Source: an uncultured Clostridia bacterium
GTDB taxonomy: Bacteria; Bacillota; Clostridia; Peptostreptococcales; Anaerovoracaceae
Assembly: GCA_944386595.1 (NCBI GenBank)
Contig: CALXBQ010000010.1
Coordinates: 1 to 37,470, forward strand
Direction of reading: 5' to 3'
Length of the DNA: 37,470 nucleotides
The position numbers were made by a program, and so were the translations under genes. The notes under the pieces are model-generated. The model was not told where the DNA came from. It saw only the letters and a program-made list of their open reading frames with translations, and made no database searches. This document shows, piece after piece, positions 31,510 to 37,470 of the stretch (positions within the stretch are counted from its first letter, which is position 1; each line of letters starts with the position of its first letter).

Positions 31510-32787
31510 TCAGTTTTTCAGTGCGGTTATCGGAACGACGAAAACGCCGTCTGCCCGCTGATAGGCGGCGCTGGAAAGACCGCATATTACGCATAGAACC
31601 GAAGGAGGTATGCTGCCGGCTTCATCTGAAATTTCACGCTGAAGGGACAGGAGATTTTCCGCCGCGGAATCAATCTGGTTGGCGCCCAGCTTTATCTCGA
31701 ATGCGCACCATGACCCGTTTTCAAGCTCTATGACGGCATCAATTTCCCTGTTTCGGTAATCCTGATAATGGTAAAGCTTTCCGTTAAACGATTCAGCGTA
31801 AATACGGAGATCACGCTCGCATAATGCTTCGAAAAGAAAGCCCAGAGTTTCCAGATCGCCGATCAGGCCTGAAGGCGTTGCTTTAAGCAGTGCGCATGTA
31901 AGAGACGGATCGACGAAGTGATGCTTTTCAGCCTGTTTTACTCTTACCGAGGAACGGATGTTAGTGGCAAAAGGCGGTTGATTTTCAATCAGGAAAAGAC
32001 GTCTGAATATATCAAGATATGTGGCAATGGTATTACTGTCGATATCCTCGCCGTCTTCTGTGCTTATGTCTCTGATTAGAGTCTTTACTGAAGCGGTGGT
32101 GCTTTCGTTGCGGGCAAGAGATCTGAGAAGCAGCTCCATCTTGTGGATGTCACGCTTGATTCCGTCAAGGCGATAGACATCATCTGCCAGTACAGCGCTC
32201 AGGTATTCCGCCGGAAGAAGAGAAGCCTGCTCAGACTTGAGGTCAAGACTTCCCGGCCAGCCACCTCGTATTATCAACGAAATAAGCTTTTCTATATAGA
32301 CTTCTCCAGTCATCGACGGTGTGATTTTTCCGTTACATAATTCTTCAAGAGAAATACGACCGCATGAATCACCGGACTCCCAAAGTGACATAGGAGACAT
32401 TCTTACTCTGGCGATTCTTCCGGTTCCACTGTGCAGAATTCCCTTATGGTTAGGAGTCGCGGAACCTGTCATAATGAACTGTCCTCTGATGCCGGTCTGA
32501 TCAACTCTGTGGCGCACGGCATCCCAAAGAGAGGGAACTTCCTGCCATTCATCAATTAAGCGTGGTCGCTCACCGTCAAGAACAATGTCCGGAGACATTT
32601 CTGCAAGATTACGATTCTGAAAATTTCCCGCCGGGTCACCGATGTATATTTCGCTGTTGCTGTGATACGCAGACGTCCATGTTTTGCCGCACCACTTAGG
32701 GCCTTCTACACATACAGCCCCGAATGTATTCAGATATTTTTCGATTTTATCATCCACTATACGCGGAATATATTTACCTCTGTCCAT
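31510..32787 (-). CDS. AAA ATPase with DUF4143 C-terminal domain (second copy)
   Basis: The 425-residue protein belongs to the same family as the gene at 13651 but is divergent. Walker A is GPKWCGKTW (29-37), with Lys35. DGERPRLIDEWQEVPSLWD carries the Walker B, and FIMTGSATPNH is the sensor segment. The C-terminal DUF4143 region has REIDAVIELENGSWCAFEIK, a PD-(D/E)xK-like core. I chose ATG at 32787, with GGAGGTGA eight bases upstream; the longer frame to 32826 would start inside the promoter repeats. Four exact 23-bp-period repeats overlap its promoter. It is divergent from the pyr operon. Confidence 0.9.
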   Translation of the reverse strand: MDRGKYIPRIVDDKIEKYLNTFGAVCVEGPKWCGKTWTSAYHSNSEIYIGDPAGNFQNRNLAEMSPDIVLDGERPRLIDEWQEVPSLWDAVRHRVDQTGIRGQFIMTGSATPNHKGILHSGTGRIARVRMSPMSLWESGDSCGRISLEELCNGKITPSMTGEVYIEKLISLIIRGGWPGSLDLKSEQASLLPAEYLSAVLADDVYRLDGIKRDIHKMELLLRSLARNESTTASVKTLIRDISTEDGEDIDSNTIATYLDIFRRLFLIENQPPFATNIRSSVRVKQAEKHHFVDPSLTCALLKATPSGLIGDLETLGFLFEALCERDLRIYAESFNGKLYHYQDYRNREIDAVIELENGSWCAFEIKLGANQIDSAAENLLSLQREISDEAGSIPPSVLCVICGLSSAAYQRADGVFVVPITALKN

Positions 32788-32814
32788 ATAGCCTCTCACC
32801 TCCACTATACGCTG

Positions 32815-32843
32815 ATTATACTCCATTCAGTCAAATTTTGCAA
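32815..32843 (-). promoter_or_regulatory. Promoter of the DUF4143 ATPase at 31510
   Basis: On the minus strand, TTGCAA (32843-32838) and TATAAT (32820-32815) are 17 bp apart. The -35 and spacer fall inside the first unit of the 23-bp repeat array. Confidence 0.6.
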
Positions 32844-32915
32844 TTTCATTCAGTCATATTTTGCGTTTTCATTCAGTCAAATTTCGCAATTTCATTCAGT
32901 CATATTTTGGATTAC
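32824..32915. repeat. Four tandem 23-bp repeats at the ATPase promoter
   Basis: CATTCAGTCA begins at 32824, 32847, 32870 and 32893, an exact 23-bp period. The rest of each unit is T/A-rich (AAATTTTGCAATTT-like), alternating AAATTT and ATATTT after the core. On the minus strand each unit carries TGACTGAATG. The array covers the -35 of the ATPase promoter and ends eight bases before the -35 of the pyr operon. A multi-site operator is the simplest reading. Confidence 0.8.
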
Positions 32916-32922
32916 CCTTCGA

Positions 32923-32951
32923 TTGACAAAGCAATGCGCCTGTGATAGCAT
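32923..32951 (+). promoter_or_regulatory. pyr operon promoter
   Basis: TTGACA (32923-32928) and TAGCAT (32946-32951) are 17 bp apart. The predicted start near 32958 gives a leader of about 198 nt before pyrK, containing a short ORF and a terminator. Confidence 0.65.
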
Positions 32952-32995
32952 GTTAAGGAATAAAAATAAACAGAGCACGACGAAGGGAGCCGAAA

Positions 32996-33112
32996 ATGGG
33001 AGCTTTTAGAAGGAAAACAGATATACACTGTCTCGCAATCTCACAGGTTCAGCGCCCTTTTTATTTTTCTTTTATATTTGCTGATTTTGGCAGGTCTGCC
33101 CGTTTTGCATAG
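32996..33112 (+). CDS. pyr operon leader peptide (38 aa)
   Basis: The ORF begins MGAFRRKTDI with AAGGGAG eight bases upstream of ATG, and ends at TAG 33110-33112. Codons 21-31 (PFYFSFIFADF) are encoded by a U-rich tract, 33058-33088, in which 23 of 31 bases are T. The last codons overlap the left arm of an intrinsic terminator (33091-33131), and the stop codon lies in its loop. A ribosome close behind RNA polymerase would prevent the terminator from folding. This is the organisation of the E. coli pyrBI and pyrE leaders, where low UTP slows polymerase in the U-rich tract. The peptide itself need have no function. Confidence 0.65.
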   Translation: MGAFRRKTDIHCLAISQVQRPFYFSFIFADFGRSARFA

Positions 33113-33138
33113 AAGCGGTGTACGGGACCTGTTTTTTT
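33091..33138 (+). terminator. pyr attenuator terminator
   Basis: CAGGT(C) and CCCGT on the left (33091-33103) pair with ACGGGACCTG (33122-33131), giving about ten base pairs with a 3-nt bulge. Seven T residues (33132-33138) follow. It lies 18 bases before the pyrK start, inside the operon leader, so it must be conditional. Confidence 0.8.
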
Positions 33139-33155
33139 ATGAGGAGAGGAGAACC

Positions 33156-33899
33156 ATGGAGAGAAGGATTATGGAAGTCGCGGAGCTGACGCCTCTGACA
33201 AAGGACGTATACTCCATGACGCTCAAAGGCGAGTGCAGCGATATAGAAAGACCGGGCAGGTTCATAAACATCACAGTTCCGGGGTTTTACCTTAGGCGTC
33301 CCATTTCCATAAGCAGCTGGAATGAGAAGGAGCTTACCATAGTGTTTCGGGTAGTCGGCGGCGGAACGGCGGAGCTTGCTGCTATGGAAGAAGGAACGAA
33401 ACTTGACGTTTTAATGCCCCTAGGTAACGGTTTTGATATATCGTCATTAGGCGATTATGTTAGAAATTCAGTGATTACAGGCGGCGGTATAGGAGTCCCT
33501 CCTATGTACGGGCTTGCGAAGGAAATGGTGGAAAAGGGGATAAGCCCTGATGTGATTCTGGGATTTAACACGGCAGATGAGATAATCATGGCAGATGATT
33601 TCAGGGAGCTTGGAATAGAGCCTGTCATCACCACCGTTGACGGAAGTGCAGGAATTAAAGGCTTTGTAACAGATGCCATGAAGAATAAAGCTTACGATTA
33701 CGCCTTCGCCTGCGGGCCTGCACCAATGCTGAAAGCAGTCTACGACATCGCTCCTGACGGCCAGTTCAGCTTCGAGGCGAGAATGGCATGCGGATTCGGA
33801 GCCTGCATGGGATGCACCATGGAGACGGTGACCGGATATAAGAGGGTCTGCAAGGACGGCCCTATATTCTACAAGGAGGAGATAAAATGGCAGATTTAA
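33156..33899 (+). CDS. pyrK: Dihydroorotate dehydrogenase B, electron-transfer subunit
   Basis: The 247-residue protein is the FAD and [2Fe-2S] subunit that passes electrons from dihydroorotate (via PyrD FMN) to NAD+. The FAD-binding motif YLRRPISISSW lies near 46-56, and the NAD-binding region has ITGGGIGVPPMYGLA. The C-terminal cluster is ACGFGACMGCTMET plus a fourth Cys (KRVCKDGP). ATG at 33156 has GAGGAGAGGAG upstream, right after the attenuator. It overlaps pyrD by 13 bases. It is first of five pyr genes; carAB and pyrC are not in the window. Confidence 0.95.
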   Translation: MERRIMEVAELTPLTKDVYSMTLKGECSDIERPGRFINITVPGFYLRRPISISSWNEKELTIVFRVVGGGTAELAAMEEGTKLDVLMPLGNGFDISSLGDYVRNSVITGGGIGVPPMYGLAKEMVEKGISPDVILGFNTADEIIMADDFRELGIEPVITTVDGSAGIKGFVTDAMKNKAYDYAFACGPAPMLKAVYDIAPDGQFSFEARMACGFGACMGCTMETVTGYKRVCKDGPIFYKEEIKWQI

Positions 33900-34795
33900 G
33901 AGTGACCTTAAGCGGTATAACCCTCGACAACCCGGTGATTCCTGCCAGCGGAACCTTCGGATATGGCAAAGAGTTCTCGGAAATCTACGATATAAACATT
34001 CTCGGCTCCATCTCCTTTAAGGGAACCACAAAAGACCCGAGATTGGGTAACCCCCTGCCGCGAATTGCGGAATGTACGGCGGGCCTCATAAACTCCGTAG
34101 GCCTTCAGAATCCTGGGGTTAACAAGGTCTGCGAGGAGGAGCTTCCTGAGCTGAGGAAGATATTTCATAAGCCCCTCATAGCCAATATAAGCGGGTTTTC
34201 GCCGGAGGAGTACGAGTATTGCGCCCGGGCCATGGATAAGGAAGAGCAGGTGGGAATCATAGAGGTAAACGTCAGCTGTCCCAACGTCCACAACGGCGGC
34301 ATGGCTTACGGAGTTCTGCCCGAAAGCGCGGCTGAAATCACTAGAGTCGTTAAAGCGGCGACGAAAAAGCCCGTATACATAAAGCTGAGCCCTAACGTGA
34401 CCGACATAGTTTCAATCGCCTGCGCCTGCGAGGAGGCCGGCGCCGACGGACTGAGCCTCATAAACACCATGCTGGGAATGAGAATTGATATACGGACGAG
34501 AAAGCCGGTAATCGCAAACCGCATGGGCGGATTTTCAGGCCCTGCCATATTTCCGGTGGCCGTGCGCATGGTGAATCAGGTGTATCACGCTGTAAATATT
34601 CCGGTCATAGGAATGGGCGGTGTGTCAAAGGCGGAGGACGTAATAGAGATGATGATGGCAGGAGCTTCAGCCGTTCAGGTGGGAGCCGCCAATCTGGTCA
34701 ACCCTTACGCCTGCAAAGAGATAATAGAAAAGCTCCCGGCTCTCATGGACAGGCTGGGAATAGAAAAACTTACGGATATTGTGGGAATAGTTTAA
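33887..34795 (+). CDS. pyrD: Dihydroorotate dehydrogenase B, catalytic subunit (class 1B)
   Basis: The 302-residue FMN TIM-barrel enzyme oxidises dihydroorotate to orotate in the cytoplasm. Class 1B features are pairing with PyrK and the catalytic Cys in VNVSCPNVHNGG near residue 130. ASGTFGYG at the N-terminus, LINSVGLQNPG and VIGMGGV toward the FMN phosphate site agree. AAGGAGGAG precedes the ATG, which lies inside pyrK. pyrF follows after 14 bases. Confidence 0.96.
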   Translation: MADLRVTLSGITLDNPVIPASGTFGYGKEFSEIYDINILGSISFKGTTKDPRLGNPLPRIAECTAGLINSVGLQNPGVNKVCEEELPELRKIFHKPLIANISGFSPEEYEYCARAMDKEEQVGIIEVNVSCPNVHNGGMAYGVLPESAAEITRVVKAATKKPVYIKLSPNVTDIVSIACACEEAGADGLSLINTMLGMRIDIRTRKPVIANRMGGFSGPAIFPVAVRMVNQVYHAVNIPVIGMGGVSKAEDVIEMMMAGASAVQVGAANLVNPYACKEIIEKLPALMDRLGIEKLTDIVGIV

Positions 34796-34809
34796 GGAGG
34801 TAACGAAAC

Positions 34810-35517
34810 ATGGGTAAAGACGTAATAGTAGCGCTGGATTTTCCGACCGGCGCCGATACTCTCGCATTTCTGGATAAATTCACAGGCAGGAAGCCGTATG
34901 TCAAGGTTGGCATGGAGCTGTTTTATGCTGAAGGGCCTGAGATCGTGAGGGAAATCAAGAACCGCGGACACAGGATTTTCTTGGATTTAAAGCTCCACGA
35001 CATTCCGAACACTGTGGAAAAGGCGATGAAGTCTTTGTCGAAGCTTTCAATAGACATGGTGAACGTTCATGCGGCGGGAACTGTGGAGATGATGGAGGCG
35101 GCAAAGCGCGGACTTAAAGGCGAAAATGGTGAAGGTCCCCTTCTCATAGCCGTAACCCAGCTCACTTCAACTAGCCAGGAGAGGATGAACGAAGAGCTTC
35201 TCATAGATGGAAAGCTGGAAGACGTGGTCATAAAGTACGCTCAGAATGCGAAGAAAGCGGGCCTTGACGGCGTTGTCTGCTCACCGCTGGAGTCGGGAAT
35301 GATTCACAAAGCGTGCGGAGACGATTTTGTGACGGTGACTCCGGGAGTAAGATTTGCCGATTCCGCAAAGGACGATCAGGTGAGAATCACGACCCCTGAA
35401 GGCGCGAAGAAGCTGGGCTCCGATTACATAGTGGTGGGACGCCCTATAACAAAAGCCGAAGACCCTGTAGGGGCATACGAAAGATGCCTTGCTGAATTTG
35501 CCGGAGAGGAGAAATAA
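34810..35517 (+). CDS. pyrF: Orotidine 5'-phosphate decarboxylase
   Basis: The 235-residue TIM-barrel enzyme makes UMP from OMP. The catalytic DxKxxD motif is [13 protein letters not shown] (Asp59, Lys61, Asp64). The phosphate-binding end VTPGVRF and YIVVGRPIT is intact. AAGGAGG lies before the ATG. It belongs to the subtype related to B. subtilis PyrF by length. It is directly followed by pyrE, one base after its stop. Confidence 0.96.
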   Translation: MGKDVIVALDFPTGADTLAFLDKFTGRKPYVKVGMELFYAEGPEIVREIKNRGHRIFLDLKLHDIPNTVEKAMKSLSKLSIDMVNVHAAGTVEMMEAAKRGLKGENGEGPLLIAVTQLTSTSQERMNEELLIDGKLEDVVIKYAQNAKKAGLDGVVCSPLESGMIHKACGDDFVTVTPGVRFADSAKDDQVRITTPEGAKKLGSDYIVVGRPITKAEDPVGAYERCLAEFAGEEK

Positions 35518-35518
35518 G

Positions 35519-36157
35519 ATGAAGAGAGAAATTGCCGAAGGGCTTCTTTCCATAGAAGCGGTATTTTTAAGGCCGGACGAGCCGTTTACGTGGGCAAGCG
35601 GAATCAAAAGCCCCATATACTGTGACAACAGGCTCACGCTGACTGCACCTGCCGTCAGAACCATGATAGAGGAAGGGCTTGCAGAGGTCGTAAGGACGGA
35701 ATATCCGGAGTGCCAGGTTCTCATGGGAACCAGCACGGCGGGAATCGCTCACGCGGCGATCACAGGACACATTCTGAATATGCCTATGGGCTACGTGAGA
35801 GGCTCCGCAAAGGATCACGGCAGGACCAACCGCATAGAAGGAAGACTTGAAAAGGGACAGAAGGTAGTGGTAATAGAGGATCTCATATCCACCGCAGGCT
35901 CAGCTGTAGACACGGTAGAAGCCCTTCGCGAGGCGGGAGCGGAGGTTCTGGGAATAGCCAGCATATTCACATACGGAATGAAAAAAGGCCTTGAAAGACT
36001 TTCGGAGCACAACGTGAAGAACGTCAGCCTCTGCAACCTGGATACGCTGGTGGAAGTTGCCGCCGAAACGGGGAGAATCGCGGAAGCCGACATCGAGAGA
36101 ATCCTGAAATTCAGGGATAACCCGTCAGACGAGAGCTGGATGAAGGAAGTAAAGTGA
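35519..36157 (+). CDS. pyrE: Orotate phosphoribosyltransferase
   Basis: The 212-residue type I phosphoribosyltransferase converts orotate and PRPP to OMP. The PRPP motif is [14 protein letters not shown] (116-129). The flexible loop carries [12 protein letters not shown], and [16 protein letters not shown] is the orotate-side N-terminal motif. ATG at 35519 has GGAGAGGAG upstream and lies one base after pyrF. Its TGA overlaps the pyrB ATG by one base. Confidence 0.96.
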   Translation: MKREIAEGLLSIEAVFLRPDEPFTWASGIKSPIYCDNRLTLTAPAVRTMIEEGLAEVVRTEYPECQVLMGTSTAGIAHAAITGHILNMPMGYVRGSAKDHGRTNRIEGRLEKGQKVVVIEDLISTAGSAVDTVEALREAGAEVLGIASIFTYGMKKGLERLSEHNVKNVSLCNLDTLVEVAAETGRIAEADIERILKFRDNPSDESWMKEVK

Positions 36158-37278
36158 TGGACAAAATAAGAAACCTCATCAACATAACCGATTTAACCGT
36201 AGAGGAAATAAATCTGCTCATAGAGACGGCAGACGATATAGAGGCAAACCCCGAAAAGTACAGGGACGTTTGCGCTCACAAAAAGCTGGCGACCCTGTTT
36301 TTTGAGCCCAGCACCAGGACCAGGTTAAGCTTTGAAGCGGCCATGCTGGAGCTGGGGGGAAGCGTTCTGGGATTTTCCGACGCGGGCTCCAGTTCTTCCA
36401 CAAAGGGTGAAAGCGTAAGGGATACGATAAGAATCGTGGGCAATTACGCCGACATAATAGCGATGCGCCACCCCAGGGAGGGCGCGCCTATAGCCGCTGC
36501 GCAGAAAACCGTTGTTCCCATAATCAATGCGGGAGACGGCGGTCATTTTCACCCTACACAGACTTTGACCGATCTTCTCACCATAAGCCGGAAGAAAGGC
36601 AGGCTGGACGATCTGACAGTGGGACTCTGCGGCGACCTGAAATTCGGCAGAACCGTTCACTCGCTGGTGGACGCCATGCTCAGATATGAAAACGTGCGGT
36701 TCGTCCTGATTTCCCCGGACGAGCTCAAGATGCCGGAATACGTAAAGGATAAGATGAACGCCGCCGGCGCAAAATGGACCGAGGTCGAGGGGCTCGAGGA
36801 AGCCATACCGGATCTTGATATTCTCTATATGACCCGCATACAGAAGGAGCGTTTTGACAGCGCAGAGGAATATGAAAGGCTTAAGGACAGCTACGTTCTC
36901 GATACGGAAAAGCTGAAGCCGGCAAAATCCGATATGATAGTGCTTCACCCTCTTCCGAGGGTCAATGAGATTTCCGTAGAGGTGGACGACGATCCGAGAG
37001 CCTGCTACTTCTATCAGGCCCTCTGCGGCAAGCATATCAGAATGGCCCTGATCCTGTATCTCCTCAATCTGATACCGAAAGCAGGCGCGGGAAGCGCTTC
37101 AGGAGGCGGCAGTCCGGAAACAAATGCGGCAGTACTCAGAGACGATATATGCTGCGCCAACCCTAAGTGCATAACTTCCACAGAGCAGGAGCTCAAGCAC
37201 CTTTTCCGCCTTACAGACGAAAAGCGCGGCATTTACAGGTGCGTTTACTGCGACGGAGAGCATGTGGAGGAAAAGTAA
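36157..37278 (+). CDS. pyrB: Aspartate carbamoyltransferase fused to a PyrI-type zinc domain
   Basis: The 373-residue protein has a complete ATCase catalytic chain (about 1-305), with the carbamoyl-phosphate motif [13 protein letters not shown] (48-60), [16 protein letters not shown] and HPLPRVNE. A Gly/Ser/Ala linker (about 311-322) leads to a C-terminal zinc module with Cys333, Cys338, Cys362 and Cys365 (C-x4-C-x23-C-x2-C), the spacing seen in E. coli PyrI. The N-terminal nucleotide-binding domain of PyrI (about 100 residues) is missing. The zinc module may hold a multimer interface, but classical CTP/ATP control looks lost. Start ATG overlaps the pyrE stop. Confidence 0.95.
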   Translation: MDKIRNLINITDLTVEEINLLIETADDIEANPEKYRDVCAHKKLATLFFEPSTRTRLSFEAAMLELGGSVLGFSDAGSSSSTKGESVRDTIRIVGNYADIIAMRHPREGAPIAAAQKTVVPIINAGDGGHFHPTQTLTDLLTISRKKGRLDDLTVGLCGDLKFGRTVHSLVDAMLRYENVRFVLISPDELKMPEYVKDKMNAAGAKWTEVEGLEEAIPDLDILYMTRIQKERFDSAEEYERLKDSYVLDTEKLKPAKSDMIVLHPLPRVNEISVEVDDDPRACYFYQALCGKHIRMALILYLLNLIPKAGAGSASGGGSPETNAAVLRDDICCANPKCITSTEQELKHLFRLTDEKRGIYRCVYCDGEHVEEK

Positions 37279-37294
37279 AACAGAACAAAAACGA

Positions 37295-37321
37295 AAAAAC
37301 CGCAGCGTGCTGCGGTTTTTC
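37295..37321 (+). terminator. pyr operon terminator
   Basis: ACCGCAGC (37299-37306) and GCTGCGGT (37309-37316) form an 8-bp stem with a 2-nt gap that would open to a small loop. An A-run precedes and a T-run follows. Confidence 0.85.
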
Positions 37322-37470
37322 GGCAGCTTAGGCTTACAAGAGGAGGGTTATAGGACAAAAAGTGTTGATAATGAACTGTTGCAAGGCGATACTATCAGGC
37401 AACAGGTTCAACCATTCTGTCAGGATTTCCTGTTTTGGTTTAACGATATTCTACCTTTCACCGGGCTTCA
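37322..37470. other. Non-coding right edge with inverted repeats
   Basis: No gene is seen. CTGTTGC (37376) and GCAACAG (37399) form a 7-bp inverted repeat with a 16-bp spacer, and AACAGG (37401) is mirrored by CCTGTT (37429). This could be the start of another word-rich intergenic block, but the window ends. Confidence 0.4.

Noticed and set aside
32824-32915. CRISPR array
   Set aside because: Repeats are tandem with a 23-bp period and no unique spacers, and no cas genes are near. The blocks at 6158 and 9583 have 7-bp words in both orientations, also unlike CRISPR.
33020-33060. PyrR-binding loop in the pyr leader
   Set aside because: The leader segment around CTCACAGGTT only loosely resembles the PyrR recognition sequence and has no convincing stem around it; the leader-peptide model explains the features better.

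Overview
The window looks like chromosome of an anaerobic, moderate-G+C Bacillota (class Clostridia; a relative of the Anaerovoracaceae/Family XIII group is my best guess). This rests on strong AGGAGG-type ribosome binding sites, many AGA/ATA codons, a rubredoxin, a DUF2148 Fe-S protein, a YfcC-type transporter, two AAA/DUF4143 ATPases and a PyrK/PyrD1B pair. No rRNA, tRNA, CRISPR, prophage or insertion sequence was seen. Taxonomy is inferred from gene content only.

Layout. 1-7231: small membrane proteins, an AIM24 protein, a PadR/DUF2812 pair whose promoter spacer is an 18-bp palindrome, a two-component system divergent from a three-PepSY-domain protein, a repeat-rich non-coding block (6158-6499), and an XRE/membrane-protein pair. 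7350-13637: acyltransferase, cysK, rubredoxin, a second repeat block (9583-9781), a decayed flavin reductase/HxlR-like locus, then response regulator - ABC ATPase - ABC permease - histidine kinase, a typical peptide-antibiotic efflux module. 13651-18107: DUF4143 ATPase, DUF2148 protein, a 52-aa protein, Ogt, a sugar nucleotidyltransferase and a HAD phosphatase.

18151-24406 is a catabolic island: a sigma-54 activator, an M20 peptidase/amidohydrolase operon, and a divergent YfcC transporter with a good -24/-12 promoter, a perfect upstream palindrome and an unusual hairpin between Shine-Dalgarno sequence and start codon. 24478-31385 is a three-gene operon that I consider the least explained system here. 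It encodes a 1606-aa protein combining an HD phosphohydrolase, an alpha-helical repeat region, an NMNAT-like nucleotidyltransferase, a possible GNAT-like region and a phosphoribosyltransferase. It is followed by a lactate/malate-dehydrogenase homologue with altered catalytic positions and a double-flavodoxin Fe-S protein.

31510-37278: a second DUF4143 ATPase with four exact 23-bp-period repeats at its promoter, divergent from a pyrimidine operon pyrK-pyrD-pyrF-pyrE-pyrB. The pyr leader encodes a 38-codon peptide running through a U-rich tract, with its stop codon in the loop of an intrinsic terminator. This is the layout of the enterobacterial pyrBI/pyrE UTP-sensing attenuator, unexpected in a Gram-positive lineage where PyrR is usual. 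PyrB carries a C-terminal PyrI-type zinc domain without the PyrI nucleotide-binding domain.

A recurring theme is intergenic DNA filled with one short word in both orientations. Two such blocks (6158-6499 and 9583-9781) use different words but the same geometry: a 7-bp word, exactly 23 bp, then the reverse complement.
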